This document shows, piece by piece, positions 50,971 through 63,776 of a DNA stretch of 64,000 nucleotides; the stretch's first letter is position 1; the number at the start of each line of letters is the position of its first letter. Location: NCBI GenBank assembly GCA_019636495.1, contig JAHBXL010000015.1, forward strand, positions 1 through 64,000. Direction: 5' to 3'. The position numbers and the translations under genes were made by a program. This stretch comes from Phycisphaeraceae bacterium (lineage in GTDB: Bacteria > Planctomycetota > Phycisphaerae > Phycisphaerales > UBA1924). The notes under the pieces were generated by a model. The model was not told where the DNA came from and did not search any database. It saw only the letters and a program-made list of their open reading frames with translations.

Positions 50971-52310
50971 GGGGGTGTGTCGCGGCGGTCGGCCGCGGGG
51001 TTGCCAATGGTAAGGGCGCGGGGCTCGCGTTCATGCGCGAGCAGGTCGTCGTAGGTCTCTCGCCTCCGCACGACCGAGGCCCGCGGGCCGTCCACCAGCA
51101 CCTCGGCGGGCAATGGGTGCGAGTTGTAGCGGCTGGCCATCGACATGCCGTACGCGCCGGCGCCGAACACAGCCAGCACGTCGCCCCGGGCGACGGGAGG
51201 GAGCGGACGGTCCTGCGCGAGAAAATCCGAACTCTCGCAGATGGGCCCGACCACGTCGCACGGCTCGAGGCCCGGCAGGTCGGGCCGCTCGTCCCGCCGC
51301 GGCGGGACATGCTGCGGAGCGCACGATGCGGGCCAGACGAAATGGAACGCGCCGTACAGCGCGGGCCGGATGAGCGTGTGCATGCCCGCATCACAGACCA
51401 GGAACTTCTTGGCGGTCGATTGCTTCACGTATTGCACGCTGGCGAGCAGAACGCCCGCGTTGGCCGTGATGAACCGGCCCGGTTCGAGGATGATCCGAAT
51501 GCCACGTTCGACCATCGGCGCAAGCCGCGGAACAATCCGCGCGGCGTAATCCGATGCGAGAATCGACTGGCCCGTCCGGTAGTCGGCCCCGAAGCCGCCG
51601 CCGACGTCGAGCGTATCGATCACATGGCCATCGCGGGCAAGGTCATCCACCGTCGCGGCGGTCTTCTCGAGCGCGCGGACATAGGGCTCGGGGCTCGCAA
51701 CCGGTGATCCGATGTGCAAGTGCAGGCCCGTCAGCCGGAGGTGCCGGTGCCCCGCAAACCTCCGGAAGAACTCACGTGCCCGCGACAAATCCACGCCGAA
51801 CTTGGTCTCGGCCGTGCCGGTCGTGGTGTACTTGTGCGTCGCCGGGTCCACATCCGGGTTCACGCGCAGCGCGGCCCGGGCGGTGGCCCCGCGCTCCGCG
51901 GCCAGCGCGGCGATCACCTGAAACTCCATCTCCGATTCGATGTTGAATGTTCCCACGCCCGCGTCGAGCGCCTCGATGATCTCGGCGTCGGTCTTGCCCA
52001 CGCCCGCGTAGACGATGCGCTCCCCCGGCACGCCCGCCAGCAGGGCCCGGCACAACTCCCCCCCGGAGACGACATCCATCCCCGAACCCAATGCGGCCAG
52101 CGTTCGCAGAACGCCGAGGTTCGGGCACGACTTCACGCTGAAGCAGATTGTCGGCCGCGCGGCGGCAAAGGCCTCGGCCAGTCGCGTGTAGTGGTGGGTC
52201 AGCGTGGCGCGCGAGTAGACGTAGGTGGGTGTCCCGGCGAGCCGGGCGAGGTCGATCAGGTCGACTTCTTCGCAGTGCAGCCGCCCATCGCGGTAGGAGA
52301 AATGGTCCAT
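50967..52310 (-). CDS. lysA: Diaminopimelate decarboxylase
   Basis: LysA makes L-lysine from meso-DAP. The 447-residue fold-type-III PLP enzyme has the PLP lysine in CFSVKSCPN near residue 62, the HIGSPV loop, GGGFGADY, EPGRFITANAG, and the active-site Cys in CESSDFLAQDR. The ATG at 52310 (MDHFSYRDGRLHCEEVD) is favoured; the open frame beyond it is arginine-rich shadow. The stop overlaps the LptF/G start. TACCCT lies nine bases before the start. Confidence 0.95.
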   Translation of the reverse strand: MDHFSYRDGRLHCEEVDLIDLARLAGTPTYVYSRATLTHHYTRLAEAFAAARPTICFSVKSCPNLGVLRTLAALGSGMDVVSGGELCRALLAGVPGERIVYAGVGKTDAEIIEALDAGVGTFNIESEMEFQVIAALAAERGATARAALRVNPDVDPATHKYTTTGTAETKFGVDLSRAREFFRRFAGHRHLRLTGLHLHIGSPVASPEPYVRALEKTAATVDDLARDGHVIDTLDVGGGFGADYRTGQSILASDYAARIVPRLAPMVERGIRIILEPGRFITANAGVLLASVQYVKQSTAKKFLVCDAGMHTLIRPALYGAFHFVWPASCAPQHVPPRRDERPDLPGLEPCDVVGPICESSDFLAQDRPLPPVARGDVLAVFGAGAYGMSMASRYNSHPLPAEVLVDGPRASVVRRRETYDDLLAHEREPRALTIGNPAADRRDTPP

Positions 52311-52319
52311 TCGGCCTGC

Positions 52320-52325
52320 AGGGTA
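52320..52325 (-). promoter_or_regulatory. Candidate -10 hexamer for lysA
   Basis: TACCCT on the minus strand, nine bases before the ATG at 52310; the leader would be about two bases. Confidence 0.4.
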
Positions 52326-52554
52326 GCGTGACCATGCGGCGGAGTCGGCCTTGTGGGCCGTACAGGACTCGAACAACGACTGACGGTCGGTCGGTACGTT
52401 CGAAAACCTCGATTCAGGGAAACCGGGGGCCTTTGGTTTCGTATCGGAGGGCAGTGTTTGAGGGCCGCGGCGGCGCGTTCTGCGTCTGTGTTCGCGCGGC
52501 CACGCCATCTGGCCGGCGAGAGATCGGATAGTCTTCTCGCCACGGGAGGCTTCG

Positions 52555-53370
52555 ATGCACAGTTCACGCCGCGGCAGCGCGTTCACGCTCATCGAGATTC
52601 TCGTCGTGATCGCGATTATCGCGATCCTGATCGGCATTCTGCTGCCGGCGTTGGGCCAGGCGCGCAAGGTCGCGCAGAAGACCAAGTGCCTCATCAACGT
52701 GAAGCAGATCGCGACGGCATCGGTGGTGTACGCGCAGGACTACAAGGACCGCACCTGGCCCGCGCTCTTCTGGGCCGATCTGGACCCGGGCCCCGCGTTC
52801 ACGCCGGGCCTGCTGTTTGACTACGTCAACTACGCCGACTTCGTCACCGAGTGCCCGACCAACAAGCGCAGCCGTGTGACCGGCGCGGTCGGCAGCGGGA
52901 CCAACGGCTTTGGCTGGAATCGCGACCTGAACTTCGACTACACGATGTTCGACGAGATGCAGGGCGCGGAACTCGGGCGCGACATCCGCGTCGCGTTTGT
53001 TCGCCCGCAGGACCCGAACACCGCGCCGAATCTCGCCGCGACGCTCATCCCGTTCCTCACCTACTTCCGCGCGCTCCCGCTGTTCATGGAAGAGAGCACG
53101 TTCATCTGGAACGAGGTGTACACGGACGGCTGGTGGGGCAACGAGGACCAGATCACCGTCCGCCATGACAAGGGCGGCCACATCGGCTATTACGACGGCA
53201 GCGCGGAACTGTTCCGGCCCAAGAGCGGGCCCAACCCCGCGCTCCGCGAGCCCAACCTCGACTTCGAGGCCAACGACGTGTATGCCAGCACCAAGGGTCA
53301 GGCCGGAACGTGGTGGAAGGTCACCGACCGCGGCCAGCCCTACGGCTGGATCAACTCGCCGCGGTTCTGA
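52555..53370 (+). CDS. Prepilin-like (pseudopilin) secreted protein
   Basis: The 271-residue product starts [38 protein letters not shown]; the leader ends at Ala before FTLIE, with the conserved Glu at +5. The C-terminal domain has [14 protein letters not shown], the same as in the other pseudopilins. GGGAGG precedes the ATG. It stands alone, next to asnS. Confidence 0.88.
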   Translation: MHSSRRGSAFTLIEILVVIAIIAILIGILLPALGQARKVAQKTKCLINVKQIATASVVYAQDYKDRTWPALFWADLDPGPAFTPGLLFDYVNYADFVTECPTNKRSRVTGAVGSGTNGFGWNRDLNFDYTMFDEMQGAELGRDIRVAFVRPQDPNTAPNLAATLIPFLTYFRALPLFMEESTFIWNEVYTDGWWGNEDQITVRHDKGGHIGYYDGSAELFRPKSGPNPALREPNLDFEANDVYASTKGQAGTWWKVTDRGQPYGWINSPRF

Positions 53371-53437
53371 TTCTGCCGCCCAGACCGCCACTCCTACCAT
53401 CGGTCCCTCGGCTCGGTCCGAGACAGGGAGTGGCCGC

Positions 53438-54907
<1,470 letters not shown>

Positions 54908-54920
54908 TCTCCCGCCCGCC

Positions 54921-55841
54921 ATGCCCAACTACGACCTCATCGCGATCGATCTCGACGGCACGCTGCTGTGCCCGCGCGGCGAGGTTTCCCGCGAGAACAT
55001 CGACGCCATCCGCGAGGCCCGCGCGGCGGGATTGACCGTGACCGTGTGCACCGGCCGCGGCCTTGCGGAGTGCCTGCACGTCACCGAGCGCATCGAGCAG
55101 GCTGACCCGGTGGTGGTCGCGGGCGGCTCCATCGTCGCCTGCCCGGTCCGCCGTCGGACGCTGCACCGCTTTGCGATGGAGGGCCCGCTGGTGCGAGATC
55201 TCGTCGGGCGGATGCTCGCGCACGGGCACGCCGCGTTGATCCTCAAAGACCCGACCGCCACCGCTCCGGCCGATGCGCCGGCCGACGACCAGCCGCGCGG
55301 GCACGACTACGTGGTTGTTTCGCCGCGCGGTTGGGCCGGGGTCGATCCCGTCACGCGATGGTGGTTCGATACGCTGAAGGTGCCCGTGAAACTCGTTTCA
55401 TCGATCGATGAAGATGAGCACCCCGAGCACACCGTGCGCGTCGGCGTGTGCGGCACCCGCGCGGCGACCTCGCCGGTCGCGGGCGAGATTCTCGCGGAAC
55501 TGGGCGGCCGCGTGAACCACCACCATTTCGGCGCGGTGGTGCCCGAGGGTGTCGGCGGCGATCCCGATCAGCACGTGGTCATCTTCGAACTCTTCGCACG
55601 CAGCGCCAGCAAGTGGAGCGCGGTCAGCCACCTCGCCGCGCAGCACGATGTTCCGCCCGAGCGCATCTGCGCCATCGGCAACGATGTGAACGACGTCGAC
55701 ATGCTCGCCCGCGCGGGGCTGGGCATCGCCGTCGAGAACGCCATCCCCGAGGCGAGGGCCGCGGCCCGCGCGGTCACGAAGAGCAACGACCGGCACGGCG
55801 TCGCCCACGCCATCCGCCAGGTGCTCGATGGGCGGTGGTGA
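54921..55841 (+). CDS. HAD-superfamily (Cof-type) phosphatase
   Basis: The 306-residue product has the catalytic DLDGT at residues 10-14 (Asp10 and Asp12), CTGRG and the C-terminal IGNDVNDVDML, the HAD motif set of Cof-like sugar-phosphate phosphatases. It begins 13 bases after asnS; in-frame sequence upstream is shadow. The substrate is unknown. Confidence 0.88.
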   Translation: MPNYDLIAIDLDGTLLCPRGEVSRENIDAIREARAAGLTVTVCTGRGLAECLHVTERIEQADPVVVAGGSIVACPVRRRTLHRFAMEGPLVRDLVGRMLAHGHAALILKDPTATAPADAPADDQPRGHDYVVVSPRGWAGVDPVTRWWFDTLKVPVKLVSSIDEDEHPEHTVRVGVCGTRAATSPVAGEILAELGGRVNHHHFGAVVPEGVGGDPDQHVVIFELFARSASKWSAVSHLAAQHDVPPERICAIGNDVNDVDMLARAGLGIAVENAIPEARAAARAVTKSNDRHGVAHAIRQVLDGRW

Positions 55842-55859
55842 GAGCGCGCTGGCCATGTG

Positions 55860-55884
55860 AAAAGGCCCCGGCGACGCCGGGGCC
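55860..55884 (-). terminator. Rho-independent terminator for ppdK
   Basis: GGCCCCGGC-GAC-GCCGGGGCC at 55864-55884 on the plus strand is a perfect 9-bp stem. It is preceded by AAAA at 55860-55863, which gives TTTT after the stem on the minus strand. It lies just downstream of ppdK. Confidence 0.75.
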
Positions 55885-55959
55885 CCGTTGAACCTACAAA
55901 CAGGCCGCTTGCCGCGTGCGCCCTCCCTCACGGACGGGCTGCTTGTCGGGTCGTGCCGT

Positions 55960-58743
<2,784 letters not shown>

Positions 58744-58990
58744 GATCTGTGTGCCTCTCCGACCGGGCAGCCCCCCAAATGTGGTGGCCCGGTGCTGATG
58801 TGGGTGCGTGGTTCCCGCTCCGCGTGCGGCCGCTGGTCGGCCCGATCGGAGCAAGGCCAAAAGCATAGATGGGCAGGCGGGGATTGACGAATCACCGGGC
58901 AGAACCGCCGCGGAAATCGTCGGAACTTTGCGTTTCAAGCGACACAAACGCGGCGCGCAACGCCGCGGCGGGCGGTCCTGCAGGGGGTGG

Positions 58991-58996
58991 TACGAT
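58991..58996 (+). promoter_or_regulatory. Candidate -10 hexamer for pabB
   Basis: TACGAT followed by six bases and the GTG at 59003. No Shine-Dalgarno; consistent with a leaderless transcript. Confidence 0.45.
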
Positions 58997-59002
58997 CGGG
59001 GC

Positions 59003-60556
59003 GTGTTTCCCGCTGCCGAATGTACTCCGATTGTGCTGGCGATGTCGCCGGAGGACGTGGTGCGCGCCTGGCCCGCCGAAGTTCCGCTCGCGGCGATGAT
59101 TTCGGGTTTCGAGGGCCGAGCAGGGGGGGGGCGGTCGCGGTGGAGCATTCTGGCGATTCCGCGGCTGTGGTCGGTGGTCGATCCCTTGGGCGACCTGGTG
59201 CCGCGCGCGGGCGGCGTTGGACCGTTGCACGCGGGCGACTTGCCCTTTGTCGGTGGGTGGATGGGGGTATTGACGTATGAACTTGGCGCGTGCCTGGAGC
59301 CGAGCGCATGCGCGAGGAACGGCCGGGCGCAGTGGCCGCTGGGCGCGTGGGCGCGGTGCGAGAGCGCGCTCGTTCATGATGCCGCGACCGGCAGGTGGTG
59401 GGCAGTGGGCGATGCGGATGAACTTCCGTGCGTGGAGCGTTTGCTCGGCGGCGCGGCCGCGGCAGAGATCCGGGCGCCGATGTTCGATGGTCCGCTGCGC
59501 AGCGAGATGGGACGCGAGGCGTATGTTCGCGCGGTGGCGCGGGCGGTCGAGTACATCCGCGCGGGGGATGTTTTTCAGGTGAATCTCTCGCATGCGCTGG
59601 TGGGCACGATGCGAGGCACGCCGCGCGGGCTGTTCGCATCGCTGCTGCGAACCGCCGCGCCGTGGTACGGCGCGCTGCTGGAAGTTCCGGCGGAGATCGG
59701 TAACGACCTGGGCGGGTGCGCGGTGGTGAGCGCGTCGCCGGAACTGTTCCTGGAGTTTGATGCCCGAACACGTCGCGCGGTGACGCGGCCGATGAAAGGA
59801 ACGCGGGGGGGCGAGCGCACCGCGGCGGAGTTGCTGGCCAGCGAAAAGGATGCCGCGGAACTCAACATGATCGTGGACCTGATGCGGAACGACCTCGGGC
59901 GCGTGTGCGCGTACGGGAGCGTGCGCGTGGAGTGTGCGCGGGAGGTCGAGGCCCACGGCCGCGCCGGGCACGCCGGGGACAAGCAAAGAAGCGGGGGGGT
60001 GCTGCAGGGCGTGGCGACGGTGAGCGGGACGCTGCGCGAGGGGCTGGGGTTGAACGACCTGCTGCGGGCGACATTCCCGCCGGGGTCGATCACCGGCGCC
60101 CCGAAGGTGCGGGCGATGCAGATCATCGATGAGTTGGAAGCGCGGCCGCGGGGGCCGTACTGCGGGTGCGTTGGGTATGTGTCCGATTGCGGGCGATCGC
60201 AGATGAACGTGGCGATCCGGACGGTGGTGATGAAGAAGCGGGGTCCGGGTTCCGGGTCTCGGGACTCGGGTGCGGAAGCGGGTCTTGCGGGCGCGGCTGG
60301 AGCGGTGACCAACTCCGCGATCTCCGCGCCTCCGCGAGAGACCTGCTTGAGGGAGATTTCTCGCAGAGGCGCGGAGGGCGCAGAGGCAACAAGGTGTGAA
60401 CGGTGGGACGTGCGTTACGGCGTGGGCGCGGGGATCGTGGCCGATTCCGACCCGGCGAGCGAGTGGCGGGAGACGCTGCTCAAGGCGCGGGTGTGGGAGG
60501 GGATTGCGGGAGTGGAGAGCGGGACGGCGTCAGAGGTTTGTGGCCCGGGGTCCTGA
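59003..60556 (+). CDS. pabB: Aminodeoxychorismate/anthranilate synthase component I
   Basis: This chorismate-using enzyme makes 4-amino-4-deoxychorismate (folate) or anthranilate. The 517-residue product has FQVNLSHALV, SASPELFLEF, RPMKGTRGG, ELNMIVDLMRNDLG and PPGSITGAPKVRAM, the conserved chorismate-binding core. The GTG at 59003 fits the leaderless-type -10. A 57-residue insertion (about residues 411-466) separates AIRTVVMK from DVRYGVGAGIVADSD, where typical relatives have only a few residues; it is encoded by repeats (60234-60404). Confidence 0.88.
   Translation: MFPAAECTPIVLAMSPEDVVRAWPAEVPLAAMISGFEGRAGGGRSRWSILAIPRLWSVVDPLGDLVPRAGGVGPLHAGDLPFVGGWMGVLTYELGACLEPSACARNGRAQWPLGAWARCESALVHDAATGRWWAVGDADELPCVERLLGGAAAAEIRAPMFDGPLRSEMGREAYVRAVARAVEYIRAGDVFQVNLSHALVGTMRGTPRGLFASLLRTAAPWYGALLEVPAEIGNDLGGCAVVSASPELFLEFDARTRRAVTRPMKGTRGGERTAAELLASEKDAAELNMIVDLMRNDLGRVCAYGSVRVECAREVEAHGRAGHAGDKQRSGGVLQGVATVSGTLREGLGLNDLLRATFPPGSITGAPKVRAMQIIDELEARPRGPYCGCVGYVSDCGRSQMNVAIRTVVMKKRGPGSGSRDSGAEAGLAGAAGAVTNSAISAPPRETCLREISRRGAEGAEATRCERWDVRYGVGAGIVADSDPASEWRETLLKARVWEGIAGVESGTASEVCGPGS
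60234..60404. repeat. In-frame repeat cluster inserted in pabB
   Basis: 60238-60275 contains G-rich heptad-like strings (GGGTCCGGGTTCCGGGTCT). 60322-60339 (CTCCGCGCCTCCGCGAGA) and 60359-60376 (TCTCGCAGAGGCGCGGAG) are inverted arms of 18 bp with one mismatch and a 19-base loop. A copy of this palindrome lies at 63659-63700 in intergenic DNA. The reading frame stays open through the insertion. Confidence 0.8.
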
Positions 60557-60590
60557 GTCATCAGTCCTGAGTCCTGGGTCGGCGAGCCGG
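60548..60590. repeat. Short heptad repeats after pabB
   Basis: Strings of GTCCTGA/GTCATCA/GTCCTGG units follow the pabB stop. They resemble the G-rich heptads at 40316-40414 and in pabB and look like short tandem repetitive DNA. Confidence 0.5.
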
Positions 60591-60615
60591 GTTGTGTGCA
60601 GCAGGAGAGACCAGT

Positions 60616-61305
60616 GTGAGCAGCGCCGATGGTGACAACTCGTACCGCATCCATCCGGTTGGCGGCCCGCGCATCCGGAGCGATGTGGTCGATGTGTACA
60701 TCTTCCAGCGATCGGCGACGCCGCCGCGGCCGGTCGTGGGCGCGAGCGCGATGTCGGGCCCGTGGGGCGGCATCACGCCCGACACGGGGGCGAACCCGGC
60801 GCCCGGCATCTACTTCCTGCAGATGCTGCGGGCCCGCGACCCGCTGGGCGGAACGTGGCAGCCGGTGATGGGACACTGCGAGAAGGGCGAGACGGCGGTG
60901 CAGTGCGCCGTTCGCGAACTGGAGGAGGAGGTCGGCCTCACTCCCCCTTCCAGAGGGAGGGGGCAGGGGGGAGGGCCCAAATCGGACCTGACTCCTGCGC
61001 ACTTTCTGTCGCTGTGGGCGCTTGAGCAGGTGCATCCGTTCTTCATCGCCGAACTGGATGCGATCGTGTTGAGCCCGCGTTTCGCTGCGGAGGTTGCCGC
61101 GGGGGGGGCCGGCGCGGAGGCCGGATGGTCGCCGCGGCTGAACGATGAGCACACCGCGCACCGCTGGGTGAACGCGCGGGATGCGGTGCGGGCAAGTGGC
61201 GAGGGCGCGTTCATGTGGCCGGGCCAGCGTGCCGCGGCGAGGGAAATTGTCGAGAGTCTGATGGTGGAGGGAACCGTGAACAGGGGGAGGCTACGTATAG
61301 ACTGA
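60616..61305 (+). CDS. Nudix hydrolase
   Basis: The GTG at 60616 follows CAGGAGA. The 229-residue product has a perfect Nudix box: G-x5-E-x7-REL-x-EE-x-GL from GHCEKGETAVQ to EEEVGL at about 85-107. Directly after it, where a beta-strand should follow, is a Gly/Arg/Pro stretch (PPSRGRGQGGGPK) encoded by a C/G-rich palindrome at about 60942-60978. The substrate is unknown. It is tandem with pabB on the same strand. Confidence 0.87.
   Translation: MSSADGDNSYRIHPVGGPRIRSDVVDVYIFQRSATPPRPVVGASAMSGPWGGITPDTGANPAPGIYFLQMLRARDPLGGTWQPVMGHCEKGETAVQCAVRELEEEVGLTPPSRGRGQGGGPKSDLTPAHFLSLWALEQVHPFFIAELDAIVLSPRFAAEVAAGGAGAEAGWSPRLNDEHTAHRWVNARDAVRASGEGAFMWPGQRAAAREIVESLMVEGTVNRGRLRID
60942..60978. repeat. 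C/G palindrome inserted after the Nudix box
   Basis: A CTCCCCCTT stretch followed by AGAGGGAGGGGG and GGGGGGAGGG, forming a short stem. It adds about 15 residues to the Nudix protein in frame. Confidence 0.5.
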
Positions 61306-61323
61306 AACTTGTGGAGGGCAGCA

Positions 61324-62439
61324 ATGACGCGAGGTTTTACTTGTGGGGCTTTCGCGGCCGGGGTGATGAGTTTTCAGTTGGCAGCGATGGCGGGAACCGA
61401 CTGGGGCGTGTTCAATCCGCTTCCGGGCGGGAATGGGACAGGCGACCGAGATTCGTTGGGATCGGGCATTTCAGCGGATGGTTCAACGGTCGTTGGCACT
61501 GTGTACTTGCCAAGCGGCCACTTCGGGGCAGTCTGGAAGCCAGGGGGCTACGCTGTTCTGCCGCAACCGACGGGTACGTCAACCGGTGGCGCCAGCGCGG
61601 TGAGCGCTGATGGGTCGGTGGTCGCGGGGAGTGTGAGCGGCGGCGGAACAAGCAACCGCGCGGTGTTCTGGAACAGAGTCAATGTGACGTACGTTCCGCA
61701 ACTGATGAACGGCGTGTTCGCGGGAGCAAACTCACGGATTCTCGCGCTGAGTTCGGATGGCGCCGTTGGTGTGGGTTGGAGCTCGGGGATGGCCGCGCGG
61801 TGGTTGAACGCCGATGGGCCCGGTGCGCTGGGGACCCAGGTCCCTTCCCCGCCGGACGCGACCGGGTTGGCAACGGCCAACACCATCTCTGACAATGGCC
61901 AGATTATCGCGGGCGCGGCGGGGCCGCGGGGCTTCCGCTTCGAGAGTGAGAGCGAGTTTGTCAACGGGGCCTTCACGCACCAGTGTTCCGTTCTTGGAAT
62001 GCATGCCGACGGGCAGACGCTCGTTGGCTATTCTCTGCTGAACGGCCGAACCATTGCAACATGGTGGAATGGCGTCGACCCATATGTGCTGCCGACACCG
62101 CCGGGGTTTGGCTCGAGCGCATGGACCCGCGCGATCGACATTTCAGATGATCGCTCGGTGATCATCGGCCAGGTCTCAGTTGGATCGGACATCCGTGCGG
62201 TCGTCTGGCGGAATGGTGTCCCGCAACTCCTTGGAGACCTGCTCGCAGCGGACGGTGCAGACTTGACCGGTTGGCGCATCAGCCACGTGAGTGCGATTTC
62301 CGCAGATGGGCGTCTCATTGTGGGTGAGGCGTTCAACCCAAATGGGAAACTGCAGGCGTACGTCGCAACGATCCCGGCTCCCGGTGGACTGGTCGTGCTG
62401 GGCGGTGGGGTGTGCCTCTGTGTTCGTCGCAGGCGATAG
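61324..62439 (+). CDS. Secreted HAF-like repeat protein with C-terminal sorting signal
   Basis: GGAGGG precedes the ATG at 61324. The 371-residue product has a signal peptide (to about residue 23) and repeats of the type GISADGSTVVGT, AVSADGSVVAGS, ALSSDGAVGVGW and AISADGRLIVGEA, as in HAF-repeat extracellular proteins that form beta-propeller-like structures. The C-terminus ends IPAPGGLVVL, a short hydrophobic helix and a final RRRR, a PEP-CTERM-like sorting tag. Function unknown; likely surface-exposed. Confidence 0.8.
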   Translation: MTRGFTCGAFAAGVMSFQLAAMAGTDWGVFNPLPGGNGTGDRDSLGSGISADGSTVVGTVYLPSGHFGAVWKPGGYAVLPQPTGTSTGGASAVSADGSVVAGSVSGGGTSNRAVFWNRVNVTYVPQLMNGVFAGANSRILALSSDGAVGVGWSSGMAARWLNADGPGALGTQVPSPPDATGLATANTISDNGQIIAGAAGPRGFRFESESEFVNGAFTHQCSVLGMHADGQTLVGYSLLNGRTIATWWNGVDPYVLPTPPGFGSSAWTRAIDISDDRSVIIGQVSVGSDIRAVVWRNGVPQLLGDLLAADGADLTGWRISHVSAISADGRLIVGEAFNPNGKLQAYVATIPAPGGLVVLGGGVCLCVRRRR

Positions 62440-62511
62440 CCCTACGCGCCTACAGAGCGGGACAGGTGAAGTCGTGCTTGCGCATCTCATCGTGAAGATG
62501 AAGAGTGCATT

Positions 62512-62540
62512 GGCCTCAAGCGCCGGCCCGGCTTGAAGGC
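62512..62540. terminator. Possible hairpin between convergent genes
   Basis: CCTCAAGC and GCTTGAAGG can pair around a GC-rich loop between the HAF-like gene and the pseudopilin gene, both ending here. No T-run is present, so the role is uncertain. Confidence 0.35.
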
Positions 62541-62566
62541 AAGGAAGCGGTTCTCAGAACGGGCGG

Positions 62567-63472
62567 TCAATCCCAGATGCCCTTGAACTCACCCGGCTTC
62601 TCGCCGGCGGTGATGAAGATGCCGAGGAAGATGTTGGACTGGTTCACATCGTCGGGCTCGTCGAAGAAGATCGTGTCCAATCGCGGGCCAGAGGCGGTGG
62701 TGTAGGACATGGCCGCGCCTCCGGGCGAGAGTGGCTTGAGCGTGGTCTCGAAGGCGACATGTCCATCGTTGTACGCGACGTTGCCCTCCCACGAGTTGCG
62801 ACCGCCGTGGATGAGGAACGTGTTGCTCGACTTGTTCTTGAGGGTCGGGGTGTAGTCCGCGGCGACAGCGGAGATCTCCGGCCCCCGGTTGGCGATGATC
62901 GCTTCGGTTGTGGAGAACGTGTCGCGCCAGACCGAGAGCCGACCGGCGGGCACTCTCGCGGCGTGCAGCGCAGCAGGATCGCCGCGGGTGCCCGAGGGCT
63001 GCAAGTGCCCGTATGAGAAGTTGCCGCCCTTCGCGGATGTGAAGTCTGCGCTGAAGGCGGGGTCCCAGAGGGCGTTCATGGGGCTCGCCGCGGCCTTGGG
63101 GTTGGAGTACTCGAAGTCCTCATCACGTGCGATGGATGGACTGGACTCCGCCGGGCTGATGCAGATCTCTGGCGAGATGTTGCCGTTGAAGATCAGGATC
63201 GAGAAGATGTTGGCGGTCGTGTCCTTGGCGCGGCCGGACTCCGCGACCGTGAAATCGGCGGTGTCGATCTGTGAGGGCAGGGGATAGTTGCCGTTGTTGC
63301 CGTTCGCCCAGATGATCAACGACTGGGAGATCCCGCGGAGTTGAATGGAGTCCCTCATCTGGCGACTGGTGCCAGGACGCGAGCGTCCCATGGCAGGCAT
63401 CAGGAGCGCGACCAGAATCACTGAAATCACAACAACAGCCAGCAACTCAGAGACTGTAAACCCGCGCCGCAT
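62567..63472 (-). CDS. Prepilin-like (pseudopilin) secreted protein
   Basis: I chose the ATG at 63472 (MRRGFTVSELLAVVVISVILVALLMPAM), a prepilin leader cut after Gly with the conserved Glu; AAAGGGG lies upstream. The frame beyond is shadow. The 301-residue product has the C-terminal signature NVAYNDGHVAFE, matching the other two pseudopilins. Leader +3/+4 are Val-Ser rather than Leu-Ile. Confidence 0.85.
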   Translation of the reverse strand: MRRGFTVSELLAVVVISVILVALLMPAMGRSRPGTSRQMRDSIQLRGISQSLIIWANGNNGNYPLPSQIDTADFTVAESGRAKDTTANIFSILIFNGNISPEICISPAESSPSIARDEDFEYSNPKAAASPMNALWDPAFSADFTSAKGGNFSYGHLQPSGTRGDPAALHAARVPAGRLSVWRDTFSTTEAIIANRGPEISAVAADYTPTLKNKSSNTFLIHGGRNSWEGNVAYNDGHVAFETTLKPLSPGGAAMSYTTASGPRLDTIFFDEPDDVNQSNIFLGIFITAGEKPGEFKGIWD

Positions 63473-63658
63473 GGCCGTTCCCCTTTCGAGACGGCGGGAA
63501 GAGAGCCCGCCGCATGACAGGCTATTCGGCTCGCCGCGGCGGGTGGTTGCGGTGGATTGATCCGGGTGTCGCGGATCGGACGGGATACGAGTCGCACGGA
63601 GGAGCACGGTGCGGGGGCGGGTCCGGGTTGCGGACGATCCGGTTTCAAACTCCGCGTG

Positions 63659-63700
63659 CTCTGCGCCTCTGCGAGAGGAGTCTCTCGCGGAGGCGCGGAG
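63659..63700. repeat. Intergenic copy of the pabB palindrome
   Basis: CTCTGCGCCTCTGCGAGA at 63659-63676 and TCTCGCGGAGGCGCGGAG at 63683-63700, an 18-bp inverted repeat with two mismatches and a 6-base loop. The right arm reverse-complements exactly to the left arm in pabB. Confidence 0.8.
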
Positions 63701-63776
63701 GCCGCAGTGCTCTCAGAGAGTGAACTGTGACGACTTTCGCCGCGCGGGTCCGCCTGTTCGCCAGCGGTCCTCCGTG

